64,000 nucleotides of DNA from Marinobacter sp. NP-4(2019) (GCF_003994855.1 NZ_CP034142.1:2542001-2606000); one strand, 5' to 3'. Counted from the stretch's first letter, positions 42,994 through 52,493 are shown. Numbers and translations: made by a program. The notes: generated from the letters alone by a model not told the origin.

Positions 42994-44466
42994 ATGAGCA
43001 TGCTTTTTCCACCCCCGAGACCGGCACGTTCGTGGCTGATTCATTACCTGGTGGCACTAATGATCCTGCTGCCGGGCGCCGCCCATGCCCAGGAAAGCTC
43101 ACTCCCCTCTATTGGCGGGGCAGGAGGCGGCCTGATCTCAGAGCAACAGGAATCGGAGATCGGCCGCCAGGTGATGGTGTCCATCCGGCGATCTGCGCCA
43201 CAGATTACCGACCCTCTGGTCTACAGCTACCTGAACGACGTCATCTATCGCCTGGTGCCGTCCGCTCCCCTGAAAAACCGCGATCTGACCCTTGCGATTA
43301 TCGATAGCCCTGACATCAACGCCTTTGCGGTGCCTGGAAGCATTGTCGGAATCAACGGCGGGTTGGTCCTCAATGCCAGCAGCGAACAGCAGTTTGCCTC
43401 GGTACTGGCGCACGAACTCGCCCATCTGAGCCAACGGCATTTTGCCCGCCGGATGGAACAGCAGGAAACCAGCGCCCCGCTGACAATCGCAGGCATGCTC
43501 GCCGGTATTGTGCTGTCCGCCGTTACCCAATCCGATATTGGCATTGCAGCCATTGCCGGTACCCAGGCGCTGTCTGTGCAGAACATGCTTGCCTACAGCC
43601 GCGCCCATGAACAGGAGGCCGACCGTGTGGGCATGGAGATCCTCGCAGACGCCGGCATGGATCCACGCGGCATGCCGGAAATGTTCGAAACCATGATGAA
43701 GCAGAACCGACTGCAGGGCAGCCGCCTGCCGGAATACCTGTCAACACACCCCCTGACCCAAAGCCGGGTATCGGACACCCGTAACCGGGCAGAACAGTAT
43801 CCGGATCGCGACATCCAGGACACGCAGGAGTATCACCTGATCCGCTCACGACTTCAGGTTCACTACGCCCGTTCCGCCAAAATGGCAGTCGATACTTTCC
43901 AGGATTACCTCGAACGCCCCGACACCGAGAAAACTGATGCCATCCGCTATGGCCTGGCGGTGGCGCACCTCCGAAACAGGGACCCCGCCAGCGCCGTTGA
44001 AATTCTGGAGGATTTGCTGAACGGCAACCCGGGACGCATCACTTATACGGTTACTCTTGCGGAAGCGCTGATTGATCAGCAACGACTGGACCGGGCCAGA
44101 AACCTGCTCAGAGAGGGCCTGTCCCGCAATCCCGGCAACTACCCCATCACCTACACCCTCGCCAGACTGGAGACAGCGAACGGCAACGGTGAGGCGGCGG
44201 CGGAATACCTTCGACAACTGACCAGACAAATGCCCCGCCAGGAACATCTCTGGAGCCGTTTGGCAGAGGCGGAAGGGCTGGCGAGGAACATAGTCGGTGT
44301 CCACCGGGCCAGGGCGGAATACGAAGCGCTGATGGGAGATCTAGAAGCGGCCCAAAGGCAGCTGCGGCAGGCACAGGAAAAACTTCCCGCAGGCGCACCC
44401 ATGCGTCAGGTAGTGACCGAGCGTCTCGCCGAAATCACGGAGAGACTGAATGCACAGCGGAGCTGA
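42994..44466 (+). CDS. M48 metalloprotease with TPR region (BepA/YfgC-like)
   Basis: A 490-residue periplasmic protein. A signal peptide ends GAAHAQ. The zinc site HELAHLSQRHF (~135) and the third ligand in YSRAHEQEADRVGME (~205) are intact, and the C-terminal ~200 residues form TPR-like helix pairs (LAEALIDQQRLDRARNLLREG). BepA degrades or assists outer-membrane assembly substrates such as LptD. Start: ATG 42994 or 43000; a TTG at 42991 is adjacent. It is monocistronic and converges with nadA. Confidence 0.88.
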   Translation: MSMLFPPPRPARSWLIHYLVALMILLPGAAHAQESSLPSIGGAGGGLISEQQESEIGRQVMVSIRRSAPQITDPLVYSYLNDVIYRLVPSAPLKNRDLTLAIIDSPDINAFAVPGSIVGINGGLVLNASSEQQFASVLAHELAHLSQRHFARRMEQQETSAPLTIAGMLAGIVLSAVTQSDIGIAAIAGTQALSVQNMLAYSRAHEQEADRVGMEILADAGMDPRGMPEMFETMMKQNRLQGSRLPEYLSTHPLTQSRVSDTRNRAEQYPDRDIQDTQEYHLIRSRLQVHYARSAKMAVDTFQDYLERPDTEKTDAIRYGLAVAHLRNRDPASAVEILEDLLNGNPGRITYTVTLAEALIDQQRLDRARNLLREGLSRNPGNYPITYTLARLETANGNGEAAAEYLRQLTRQMPRQEHLWSRLAEAEGLARNIVGVHRARAEYEALMGDLEAAQRQLRQAQEKLPAGAPMRQVVTERLAEITERLNAQRS

Positions 44467-44487
44467 TGCCCCGCTGCCAGCCCCTCA

Positions 44488-45549
44488 TCAGGCGTTACCT
44501 GCAGCCTTCAGGTTCATTCCGGCGGTAAAATCCAGCATGCGCTGAAGCGGCCGGAGGGCCTGTTCCCGCAGCTCCTCCCCCACCAGCACTTCCTGGTTCC
44601 CGTTCTCCAGCACGTGGAGCAGATTCTCCAGGCCATTCATGGCCATCCACGGGCAATGGGCGCAGCTGCGACAGGTCGCGCCATTGCCGGCGGTGGGCGC
44701 CTCAATCAGGGTTTTGTTCGGCGCCAACTGCTGCATCTTGTAAAAAATGCCATTGTCTGTCGCGACGATGAACTGCTCATTGGGCAACGTCTGCACCGCG
44801 TGGATCAATTGCGATGTCGAGCCAACAACATCCGCCATCTCAACCACAGCGTCCGGTGACTCCGGATGCACCAGCACCGCTGCGTCCGGATATATGGCTT
44901 TCAGGTCTTCCAGACCGCGGAACTTGAACTCCTCATGGACAATACAGGAGCCGTCCCACAACAGCATGTCGGCACCGGTGGTCTTCTGCACATAGTGCCC
45001 CAGGTGCTTGTCAGGAGCCCACAGAATCTTCTCACCCCTGGCATCCAGGGATTCCACAATGGATTGGGCACAACTGGAGGTAACGACCCAGTCTGCCCTA
45101 GCCTTTACTGCAGCGGAGGTATTCGCGTAGACCACAACCGTACGATCCGGGTGTTGGTCACAGAATTCCGCGAACTCATCCGCCGGGCACCCCACATCCA
45201 GAGAGCATGTGGCCTCAAGGGTAGGCATCAACACGCGCTTTTCCGGATTCAGGATCTTGGCGGTTTCACCCATAAAACGAACGCCGGCCACAACAACCGT
45301 AGAAGCGGGGTGCTGATTGCCAAAACGCGCCATCTCCAGGGAGTCTGCGACACAGCCGCCGGTTTCCTCCGCCAGACGCTGAATATCGGGGTCGGTGTAA
45401 TAATGGGCGACCAGTACTGCATCCTGGTCCTCCAGCGCCTGCCGGATACGTGCCTCCAACCCGGCCTTTTCGTCCTCACTCAACGGTTTGGGTTCAGCCT
45501 GGTGCGCCAGATGCTCCTGAACCAGAATCCGGTCTTCAGATCGTGTCAT
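44488..45549 (-). CDS. nadA: Quinolinate synthase A
   Basis: 353 residues. It makes quinolinate for NAD. The three [4Fe-4S] cysteine sites are present in CSLDVGCPADEF, VTSSCAQSI and the CRSCAHCPWM segment; AHYYTDPDIQ and MGETAKILNPEKRVLMP also match. ATG 45549 begins the family-like sequence; the frame extends 18 codons more. A terminator for the tRNA-Lys transcript lies upstream of it, so it probably has its own promoter in the 45550-45605 gap. Confidence 0.95.
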   Translation of the reverse strand: MTRSEDRILVQEHLAHQAEPKPLSEDEKAGLEARIRQALEDQDAVLVAHYYTDPDIQRLAEETGGCVADSLEMARFGNQHPASTVVVAGVRFMGETAKILNPEKRVLMPTLEATCSLDVGCPADEFAEFCDQHPDRTVVVYANTSAAVKARADWVVTSSCAQSIVESLDARGEKILWAPDKHLGHYVQKTTGADMLLWDGSCIVHEEFKFRGLEDLKAIYPDAAVLVHPESPDAVVEMADVVGSTSQLIHAVQTLPNEQFIVATDNGIFYKMQQLAPNKTLIEAPTAGNGATCRSCAHCPWMAMNGLENLLHVLENGNQEVLVGEELREQALRPLQRMLDFTAGMNLKAAGNA

Positions 45550-45605
45550 TACTGCGTCTCTGTGTTTCGTTGACGTTTGGATTATACCATTGGGAACGTT
45601 CACGC

Positions 45606-45634
45606 AAAAAAAAAGAGCCCGAAGGCTCTTTTTT
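45606..45634 (-). terminator. Bidirectional hairpin terminator behind the tRNA-Lys genes
   Basis: AAAAAGAGCC and GGCTCTTTTT pair over 10 bases with loop CGAA. On the minus strand a run of T follows (complement of 45606-45614), so it ends the tRNA-Lys transcript. Confidence 0.85.
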
Positions 45635-45665
45635 CAGACAAGAAGCCAGTAGCTTCCCATCTTAT

Positions 45666-45741
45666 TGGTGGGTCGTGAAGGATTCGAACCTTCGACCAAT
45701 TGGTTAAAAGCCAACTGCTCTACCAACTGAGCTAACGACCC
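45666..45741 (-). tRNA. tRNA-Lys (anticodon TTT), copy 2 in transcription order
   Basis: 76 bases with encoded CCA. Acceptor GGGTCGT/ACGACCC, D-arm AGCTCAGTTGGTAGAGC, anticodon loop CTTTTAA, T-arm GGTTCGAATCC. Identical over its whole length to the copy at 45836-45911, with 94 bases between them. Confidence 0.97.
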
Positions 45742-45835
45742 ATGACTGTTGATCCATTCTTCAACTCTGCGAGCTTTCGCATCTCTGTCAGGACCGAGCA
45801 CCGCAACCACTCAGCCAGTTGCCATGCCCCGAATT

Positions 45836-45911
45836 TGGTGGGTCGTGAAGGATTCGAACCTTCGACCAATTGGTTAAAAGCCAACTGCTCTACCAACTGA
45901 GCTAACGACCC
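45836..45911 (-). tRNA. tRNA-Lys (anticodon TTT), copy 1 in transcription order
   Basis: 76 bases with encoded CCA and the same sequence as the copy at 45666-45741. It is nearest the promoter. The two are probably made as one precursor. Confidence 0.97.
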
Positions 45912-45924
45912 AAACGAGGCGCAT

Positions 45925-45952
45925 ATAGTAATGATTTTTTGCCGTTGATCAA
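45925..45952 (-). promoter_or_regulatory. Promoter of the tRNA-Lys pair
   Basis: Minus strand: TTGATC (45947-45952), 16-base spacer, TACTAT (45925-45930), then a GCGCC discriminator of the sort found at stringently controlled stable-RNA genes, 13 bases before the tRNA. Confidence 0.6.
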
Positions 45953-45994
45953 CCCCTTTTCTCAGGTTTCTCAACATTCTTTCAGTGCTGGTTA

Positions 45995-46774
45995 TTAACT
46001 GCCCAAAGAATCCAGGTACTTTTGTGCCAGTTCGGCCGCATTGGTCCCGGGATAGTTACGAACGACCGACTCCATCCGGCTTTTCGCCTCGGACTTTTCA
46101 TCCAGGCGATCCAGTGTGACCCCCAGCTTATAGACCGCATCCGGAGCTTTCCGATGATCGGCATAACGGGTTGCAACAATGGTGAACGCTTGCTTGGCCT
46201 GCTCCAGCTGTGGCTTGACCAGGTACACCTCACCCAGCCAGTAATAAGCATTGACGGACAAATCACCTTCCGGATACTGATCGACAAAGTCGTATATCCG
46301 GTTGATGGCTTCGTCGTAATTCTTTTCCTTGTGGATAAGGTCCTGAATTTGCTCGTAGGCCTTGCGTTCGTCGGCTCCCGGCTGACGATAAACCTTGGTC
46401 ACTGGTTTCTCGGTCGCCGCGGCATCCGCAGTATTACCACCCTGGGCGTCACTGGCAACCGCCTCGCTGGAAGACACCTTCTCGGACAGCTCGAGAATTC
46501 GCTGGTCCAGATCGATGTAACGATCCCGGGATTGCCGGGTCAGCCGGTCAATCAGGTTTCTCTGCTCCTCGACTTCACCCTGAAGCCGGCGTACCTCACC
46601 CTGCAGTTGCTGAATCATATAGAACAACTCAGCGTTTGCCTGACTGTCGCTCGCCTTTTGGCGGGCTTCGGAAGCGTTGTCCTGAAACACCGGTGTCGAA
46701 GATTGCGCCAGCGCGCATCCCGCTGACCCAAAGGCCAGCGAGAGAACGGCCGTCGCCATGAGCAAATGTCTCAT
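45995..46774 (-). CDS. cpoB: Tol-Pal system protein CpoB (YbgF)
   Basis: A 259-residue periplasmic protein. Signal peptide ends GCALAQ. A trimeric coiled coil (~45-100; QLQGEVRRLQGEVEEQRNLI) is followed by a TPR domain (~140-255; YDFVDQYPEGDLSVNAYYWLGEVY, KAPDAVYKLGVTLDRL). CpoB coordinates Tol energy use with PBP1b/LpoB. It lies last in the operon, 25 bases after pal. Confidence 0.95.
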   Translation of the reverse strand: MRHLLMATAVLSLAFGSAGCALAQSSTPVFQDNASEARQKASDSQANAELFYMIQQLQGEVRRLQGEVEEQRNLIDRLTRQSRDRYIDLDQRILELSEKVSSSEAVASDAQGGNTADAAATEKPVTKVYRQPGADERKAYEQIQDLIHKEKNYDEAINRIYDFVDQYPEGDLSVNAYYWLGEVYLVKPQLEQAKQAFTIVATRYADHRKAPDAVYKLGVTLDRLDEKSEAKSRMESVVRNYPGTNAAELAQKYLDSLGS

Positions 46775-46799
46775 GGGAGATCCTGTGGCTGTCTAACGG

Positions 46800-47369
46800 T
46801 TACTCAAAAACGAGTTCAACGCGACGGTTCTGAGCCCAGGCACTCTCGTTAGAGCCCATGACCGCCGGTTTTTCCTCACCATAGCTTACGGTTTCCATCT
46901 GACCACGGGAAGCACCATTCACGATCAGGAACCGTTCAACAGCGTTGGCACGACGCTCACCCAGTGCCAGGTTGTATTCCTTCGTGCCACGCTCGTCGGC
47001 ATGGCCTTCCAGGCGCACCTGTTGGCCAGGGTTGTTTGCCAGGTATTGAGCGTGTGCCACCAGTACTTCGCGAGCCTCCGCCTTGATCTCGGCAGTATCG
47101 AAGTCAAAGTAGAAGGTCGTGATATTACGCATGGCTTCCTGCTCTGCCCGCTCCTCGCGCGCTCGCAACTCTTCGTCGGTCAGGTCGGAAGCAGACACAC
47201 CGCCTCCGTCACTGCCACCGTACACAGTGCTGCCGCCATCCTGGTCTACGGCCGACACGTCGGACCCGTATTCATCTTCACCCATGGTCTCGCCAGTGGA
47301 GCTACAACCGGCAACCAGGCCAAGGGACAGAACCATTGCAAACGCTTTCTGGTGAACTGAAAATTTCAT
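46800..47369 (-). CDS. pal: Peptidoglycan-associated lipoprotein Pal
   Basis: 189 residues. Lipobox LVAGC sets the acylated Cys near 22. After a Gly/Ser/Asp-rich linker comes the OmpA-like domain with FYFDFDTAEIKAEAREVL, RLEGHADERGTKEYNLALGE and RRVELVFE. Pal tethers the outer membrane to peptidoglycan. The linker (~28-65) is longer and more acidic than in E. coli. 71 bases separate it from tolB. Confidence 0.97.
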   Translation of the reverse strand: MKFSVHQKAFAMVLSLGLVAGCSSTGETMGEDEYGSDVSAVDQDGGSTVYGGSDGGGVSASDLTDEELRAREERAEQEAMRNITTFYFDFDTAEIKAEAREVLVAHAQYLANNPGQQVRLEGHADERGTKEYNLALGERRANAVERFLIVNGASRGQMETVSYGEEKPAVMGSNESAWAQNRRVELVFE

Positions 47370-47440
47370 GATCTTTCCTTCCTGTTGATTGACTGTTATC
47401 TCGTGTCTTGATTAAGAAGAACCCTCAGGGCGATTCCTGA

Positions 47441-48775
47441 TTAACGGATAACCGGCGACCATGCCGGCTCCCTGACGTCACCTTCGGATGCCGGAAGGCT
47501 GTAGGCAGCCCCGCCGTCCGCGGAAATAACCGTCAGTACGCTGGTACCACTTTGCTTGGTGGCATAAATCAGCATCCTTCCATTTGGCGCAAGAGACGGA
47601 GACTCATCGGACGCCGTCCGGGTCAGCACCGTTTCCTCGCCATTGCTCAAGTCCGTGCGAGCGATATGAAATCCACCATTACGTTGATGGACGTAATATA
47701 CATACTTTCCCTGACTGTCCGGCCTTGGGCGGGCGTTATACCGACTACCAAAGGTAATTCTCCGGGGCTCCGCCGTCTCACTGGACTTGTGATAGATCTG
47801 CGGGCCACCCGAGCGATCGGAGGTAAAGAATATACCCTCGCCAGTGTGGTCCCAGGTCCCTTCGGTATCGATGGACCAGTGATTGGTCAGCCGCTTCAGG
47901 TTCCGGCTTTCAATATCCATACGATAGATTTCGGCGTTACCATCCTTGGATAGGGTCAGCAACAGCGAGCGACCATCTCTGGACCAGGCCGGCGCCGAAT
48001 TCAGCCCGCGGAAATCGGCTACCCGGGTGCGATTTCCGGAGCCCAGTTCATGGATATACACGGCCGGCTTGCCGGTTTCGAAGGACACATACGCCAGCTT
48101 TCTGCCATCCGGCGACCAGGCTGGAGAAAGAATCGGCTCTTTGCTTTCCAGGCGTACACGCGCCCGCTTGCCATCTACATCACTCACCTGAAGCCGATAA
48201 CGCGGCTCACCATTGACTGTATCCAGGGTGACGTAGGCAAGCTTGGTTGAAAAGGCACCCGGCACGCCGGTAATTGCCTCATAAACCTTATCACTGATGT
48301 GATGGGCCAGGGTGCGCATGTTACCGACGCTGGCACTGGCAGCCTCACCGAGAATGCGTTCCTCGCGGTTGACGTCCAGCAACTCATAACGGGCTTCCAC
48401 CCGGTCCCCATTACGGCTCAGTTGGCCAACCAGCACATATCGCTGCCCCAGCAGACGCCAGTCCCGAAAATAGACCTCTGAGCGCTGTGACGGCAGACTG
48501 AGCATTTTTTCCGGTGGCAGGGTCCGGAACTCCCCACTCATGCTCAGGTCATCCTGAACGATAGTGCTGATCTTGTCCCCGGCCGGAATTCCGCCATTTT
48601 CTGCAAACGGAACGATGGCCACTGGAATCGCTGAATCCGCGCCTTCGGTGATGCGAATCGTCAGCTCCGCCGAGGCAGATGCGGTGCCGAGTGCCCAGAT
48701 CAGAAGCGAGCAAACCAGGGCAAGCACTTTGTGGGTATGGGTATTGTTTGTCCGATGTGTCATCAGCTTTTCCAT
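47441..48775 (-). CDS. tolB: Tol-Pal system beta-propeller protein TolB
   Basis: 444 residues. Signal peptide (ends TASASA) then an N-terminal alpha/beta domain and a six-bladed propeller of WD40-like repeats (SPAWSPDGRKLAYVSFE, APAWSRDGRSLLLTLS, SPSLAPNGRMLIYATK). It binds Pal in the periplasm. The ATG at 48775 lies 6 bases after tolA, with AAGGA close by; ATG 48763 is an alternative. Confidence 0.96.
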   Translation of the reverse strand: MEKLMTHRTNNTHTHKVLALVCSLLIWALGTASASAELTIRITEGADSAIPVAIVPFAENGGIPAGDKISTIVQDDLSMSGEFRTLPPEKMLSLPSQRSEVYFRDWRLLGQRYVLVGQLSRNGDRVEARYELLDVNREERILGEAASASVGNMRTLAHHISDKVYEAITGVPGAFSTKLAYVTLDTVNGEPRYRLQVSDVDGKRARVRLESKEPILSPAWSPDGRKLAYVSFETGKPAVYIHELGSGNRTRVADFRGLNSAPAWSRDGRSLLLTLSKDGNAEIYRMDIESRNLKRLTNHWSIDTEGTWDHTGEGIFFTSDRSGGPQIYHKSSETAEPRRITFGSRYNARPRPDSQGKYVYYVHQRNGGFHIARTDLSNGEETVLTRTASDESPSLAPNGRMLIYATKQSGTSVLTVISADGGAAYSLPASEGDVREPAWSPVIR

Positions 48776-48781
48776 CTATCC

Positions 48782-49810
48782 TTATTTCAACCGCCGTGGA
48801 TTGAATTCGATCGTGAACTGGCGGAAATAACGCTCAAACGTATCGCGGTCATCCGGAATCGGATAACGACTGAGAGATCTCACCGCACTCAGGGCCGAAT
48901 TGTCGAACGCCGTATTACCACTGCTGCTGACCAGCTTTACTGACTGGAGTTCACCTGTCGGCAACAGCGTGATCTGTAACCTTGCGGTCATCTCCTCTGT
49001 AGCCGACGATGGTGGATACCAGGCCTGGCTTAACCGCTCACGAATCAACGCCTGATATTTCTCGCTCTCAGACATCATGCGAGCATCCCTGGCTTTCGCC
49101 GCAGCAGCCTCCTGCTGACGCCGCGCCTCGGCCTCGCGCTCCCGACGGGCTTCTTCCGCCAGCGCCTCCAGCTGTTGCTCCCTCAGGCGGCGCTCGGCTT
49201 CTTTGCGTTTCTGCTCCGCCTCACGCCGGGCCTGCTCTTCACGTTTCTGTTTCTCGGCTTCTTCACGTTTGCGTCGTTCTTCCTCAGCTTTACGGCGCTC
49301 TTCTTCCGCCCGCCGCTTTGCCTCTTCCTGACGACGCTTTTCCTCTTCCGCCTGTCGCCGTTCGCGTTCTTTCGCTTCGGCCTCAGCTTTTTGTCTGGCG
49401 GCCTCTTCCTCACGGGCTTTTTGCTCGGCACGTTCACGGGCTGCGGCCTCTTCCTGGCGCTTGCGTTCCTTTTCCTGCTCAATACGCTGCGCCTCCGCCC
49501 GAGCCTTTTCTTCCTCGGCAGCCTTGCGCTCAGCCTCTTGACGCCGCTTCTGTTCTTCCTGCTCCTTCCTGCGCTCCTCATCCCGGTCCGGCTCATCCAC
49601 CTCTTCCACGACCGGGCTGGGTTCGGGCTCCTGCTGTGTCACCAGGCGGGCTGCAATGCTGCGGGGTTCCGGTTCGCTCTCTGGTGACGTCCAGGACCAG
49701 CCGGCCAGCGCTACCACTACAATCAGACCATGCAGCAGCAGTGACAAGGCAACGGGCGACTTCCACGGTTGTTGCCCGACATTGGTTACATCGCGTTCCT
49801 GACCTGTCAC
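48782..49810 (-). CDS. tolA: Tol-Pal system protein TolA
   Basis: 342 residues. One N-terminal transmembrane helix (~18-40; SLLLHGLIVVVALAGW), then a long charged helix rich in Ala, Glu, Lys and Arg (~75-245) with repeated EEERRKAEE-like heptads, and a TonB-like C-terminal domain (YQALIRERLSQAWYPP, GNTAFDNSALSAV). It links TolQR to Pal across the periplasm. The repetitive domain is more Arg/Glu-rich than the Ala/Lys-rich E. coli one. Confidence 0.95.
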   Translation of the reverse strand: MTGQERDVTNVGQQPWKSPVALSLLLHGLIVVVALAGWSWTSPESEPEPRSIAARLVTQQEPEPSPVVEEVDEPDRDEERRKEQEEQKRRQEAERKAAEEEKARAEAQRIEQEKERKRQEEAAARERAEQKAREEEAARQKAEAEAKERERRQAEEEKRRQEEAKRRAEEERRKAEEERRKREEAEKQKREEQARREAEQKRKEAERRLREQQLEALAEEARREREAEARRQQEAAAAKARDARMMSESEKYQALIRERLSQAWYPPSSATEEMTARLQITLLPTGELQSVKLVSSSGNTAFDNSALSAVRSLSRYPIPDDRDTFERYFRQFTIEFNPRRLK

Positions 49811-49831
49811 AAAAACCCGCCCGCTCTATGC

Positions 49832-50278
49832 TCAGTTTTCAGTGGATGGCGCTTCGGTAATCAGCCCCACACTGGTAGCGCCGGCTCCCTGCAATTCCGC
49901 CATCAGGCGGACCACAGTGCCGTATTCGACATGCTCGTCTCCGCGCACCAGAATTTCCCGGGCACTGCGTTCTGACAGTATCTTGGCGACCTGTGTCCGA
50001 ACCTCGCCCAGAGACATCGGATCACTGCCCTCATCACCGATTTCCAGGAAATAGGCGCCATTCGAATCCACGGAAACAATGATCGATTCCACATCCTTGG
50101 CGGACTGAATCGGATCCGAGGTCGTTTCCGGCAAATCCACCTTGACTCCCTGGGTCAGCATCGGTGCGGTCACCATAAAGATCACCAACAACACCAACAT
50201 GACGTCGATGTACGGCACCACATTGATTTCGGACATTGGCTTCCGGCGGTGTGCCGGCATCATCCCCATGCCTTTCAT
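49832..50278 (-). CDS. tolR: Tol-Pal system protein TolR
   Basis: 148 residues of the ExbD/TolR family. A single helix (~20-40; VVPYIDVMLVLLVIFMV) carries the essential Asp (ID at ~25) and the remainder is periplasmic. With TolQ it forms the proton-driven motor for TolA. It is 39 bases behind tolQ and 21 ahead of tolA. Confidence 0.95.
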   Translation of the reverse strand: MKGMGMMPAHRRKPMSEINVVPYIDVMLVLLVIFMVTAPMLTQGVKVDLPETTSDPIQSAKDVESIIVSVDSNGAYFLEIGDEGSDPMSLGEVRTQVAKILSERSAREILVRGDEHVEYGTVVRLMAELQGAGATSVGLITEAPSTEN

Positions 50279-50317
50279 GCCTGCATGCTCCTGACTGGCT
50301 TACACTGGCTCATCGAA

Positions 50318-51010
50318 TCACGCTGCCGACGACCGCTCGGTGCTATGTACACGACGGTGGAGAATACTCGAGAACTCATCCGCAAAGGTCTCATAGTTCT
50401 TCAACAGTGCATCGGACATGGATGAAAACCGGTTATAGGCAATAACCGCCGGAATCGCAGCAAACAACCCCATGGCAGTGGCTATCAATGCCTCTGAAAT
50501 ACCAGGGGCCACCGTAGCCAGGGTGGCCTGCTGAACCTGCGCCAGTCCACGGAACGAGTTCATGATGCCCCAGACGGTACCGAACAGACCAATGTAAGGA
50601 CTGGTCGACCCAACAGAGGCAAGGAAGGGTAATGACGCTTCCAATCTCTCCTGTTCGCGGGAAAAGGCAACACGCATGGCACGCTGGGTACCTTCCATAA
50701 CGGCATCGGCATCACGGCTCTGCTGGCGCAGACGGGAGAATTCCTTGAAACCGGAACGGAACAGGGACTCCATCCCGGAGAACGGCGTAGGGTCAGTATT
50801 GACCTCCCGATACAGCTGCCCCAGGTCCATGCCCGACCAGAAACGTTCTTCAAACTCAAGCTGGGCCTGCCGTGCCTTACGGAAAACCTGATAGCGCTGG
50901 AAAATAAGCGCCCAGGACACCACGGAAGCCAGAGCCAGCAACAGCATGACCAGTTGAACCAGCACCCCCGCGTTGGCGATGAGATACCAAACAGAAACTT
51001 CTGACTCCAC
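50318..51010 (-). CDS. tolQ: Tol-Pal system protein TolQ
   Basis: 230 residues of the MotA/TolQ/ExbB family with three membrane helices: near the N-terminus (LVQLVMLLLALASVVSWAL), then after a large cytoplasmic loop SVGSTSPYIGLFGTVWGIM and ISEALIATAMGLFAAIPAVI. It starts 3 bases after ybgC, in the standard operon order. Confidence 0.96.
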   Translation of the reverse strand: MESEVSVWYLIANAGVLVQLVMLLLALASVVSWALIFQRYQVFRKARQAQLEFEERFWSGMDLGQLYREVNTDPTPFSGMESLFRSGFKEFSRLRQQSRDADAVMEGTQRAMRVAFSREQERLEASLPFLASVGSTSPYIGLFGTVWGIMNSFRGLAQVQQATLATVAPGISEALIATAMGLFAAIPAVIAYNRFSSMSDALLKNYETFADEFSSILHRRVHSTERSSAA

Positions 51011-51013
51011 CTT

Positions 51014-51472
51014 CTACTCCTGGCTTGTTCCGGTTAACAGTTGGTTTTCGTGAACGTTTTCCAACAGTTCACGCATGTTGTCCGGCAACCGTCTTGGCCG
51101 CCCGCTATCCAGTGCCACGCAGGCCACCCGCACATCGGCGGAGGCAAGCAGGGTTTCATCTGCTGCCCTTAGCACCCGCTGCCGGAAATCCATCCAGACC
51201 CGGCCAAAACCGATGGGCTCCGCCGTCACCAGCAACTGATCGTCAAGCTTTGCCGGCACCGCGTAATGGATATTCAGCCGCTGGACCACATAGCTGATGT
51301 TATCCGACAGCCCCGCCCGCAGACCGACGCCACAGGTCCGTACCCATTCGGTACGGGCACGCTCCATATAGTGTAGGTATTTGGCATGGAATACGATGCC
51401 TCCGGCATCGGTATCCTCGATATAGACCCTGACCGGCAGGCGGAACTGTGCAACCTCATGCGCTTCACTCAA
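51014..51472 (-). CDS. ybgC: Acyl-CoA thioesterase YbgC
   Basis: 152 residues of the 4HBT hotdog family. The active-site segment YIEDTDAGGIVFHAKYLHYMERAR is intact. TTG 51472 was chosen since GGAGG stands 6-7 bases before it and it overlaps the ruvB stop by 8 bases; a start at 51511 would read further into ruvB. YbgC hydrolyses short acyl-CoA and is the usual first gene of the tol operon. Confidence 0.93.
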   Translation of the reverse strand: MSEAHEVAQFRLPVRVYIEDTDAGGIVFHAKYLHYMERARTEWVRTCGVGLRAGLSDNISYVVQRLNIHYAVPAKLDDQLLVTAEPIGFGRVWMDFRQRVLRAADETLLASADVRVACVALDSGRPRRLPDNMRELLENVHENQLLTGTSQE

Positions 51473-52493
51473 AGAGATCCTCCTTTCCCGACCGGGCTGG
51501 TGCGACACCAAAATGCTGGTAGGCGCTGGAGGTCACCATGCGCCCTCTTGGCGTACGCACCATGAACCCCTGCTGGATCAGGAATGGCTCCAGAACGTCC
51601 TCGATGGTGCCTCGTTCCTCGCTGATCGCGGCTGCCAGACTCTCCACTCCGACGGGACCACCATCGAACTTTTCGATCATGGCCAGCAACAGGCGGCGGT
51701 CCATGTGATCAAACCCCTGATCATCCACCTTCAGCATGTTCAGTGCCTGGTCTGCAATGGTATCGCTGATTCGACCGTCCGCCTTGACCTCCGCATAGTC
51801 GCGAACCCGACGTAACAGTCGGTTGGCAATCCGGGGCGTGCCCCGCGAACGTCGAGCAATCTCATAGGCACCGCCTTCATCAATACTCACCGACGACAGG
51901 CGGGCAGAACGCAAAATGATGCTGGTCAGGTCCCGGGTGTTGTAAAACTCCAGGCGCTGAACAATTCCGAAACGATCCCGCAATGGCGATGTCAACAAGC
52001 CAGCCCTGGTGGTGGCTCCCACCAGGGTGAAGGGGGGCAAATCCAGTTTGATGGATCGCGCAGCAGGCCCCTCACCGATCATGATATCCAGCTGATAATC
52101 TTCCATCGCCGGGTAGAGCACTTCCTCCACCGCCGCGCTGAGTCGATGAATCTCATCAATGAAAAGGACGTCGCCCTCTTCCAGGTTTGTCAGCATGGCC
52201 GCCAGATCCCCGGCCTTTTCCAACACGGGCCCCGACGTGGTCTTGATGGAAACGCCCATCTCGTTGGCAATAATATTCGCCAGTGTTGTCTTACCCAGAC
52301 CTGGAGGCCCGAATATCAGGACATGGTCCAGTGCTTCCTCGCGGGCACGGGCAGCTGATACAAAGATATCCATCTGCTCCCGCACCGCCGGCTGCCCGAC
52401 ATACTCGGCCAGCAACGTCGGTCGGATCGCTCGGTCCTGTACTTCTTCGTACTGCCCGGCCTGGGCAGAAATCAGACGATCAGATTCAATCAT
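51465..52493 (-). CDS. ruvB: Holliday junction branch-migration ATPase RuvB
   Basis: 342 residues. Walker A GPPGLGKTTLANII (~60), Walker B LFIDEIHRLS, sensor GATTRAGLLTSPLRDRFG and a C-terminal winged helix ending TPRGRMVT. RuvB rings pump DNA at the RuvA-bound junction. ATG 52493 starts the conserved region (MIESDRLIS); an ORF extension to 52556 is not family-like. Last of ruvC-ruvA-ruvB. Confidence 0.97.
   Translation of the reverse strand: MIESDRLISAQAGQYEEVQDRAIRPTLLAEYVGQPAVREQMDIFVSAARAREEALDHVLIFGPPGLGKTTLANIIANEMGVSIKTTSGPVLEKAGDLAAMLTNLEEGDVLFIDEIHRLSAAVEEVLYPAMEDYQLDIMIGEGPAARSIKLDLPPFTLVGATTRAGLLTSPLRDRFGIVQRLEFYNTRDLTSIILRSARLSSVSIDEGGAYEIARRSRGTPRIANRLLRRVRDYAEVKADGRISDTIADQALNMLKVDDQGFDHMDRRLLLAMIEKFDGGPVGVESLAAAISEERGTIEDVLEPFLIQQGFMVRTPRGRMVTSSAYQHFGVAPARSGKEDLFE

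Noticed and set aside
45732..45977. 81-codon frame across a tRNA-Lys gene
   Set aside because: It covers a real tRNA, which explains the open frame.
49009..49860. Pro/Ala-rich frame opposite tolA
   Set aside because: Arises from the low-complexity Glu/Lys/Arg repeat of tolA read backwards.
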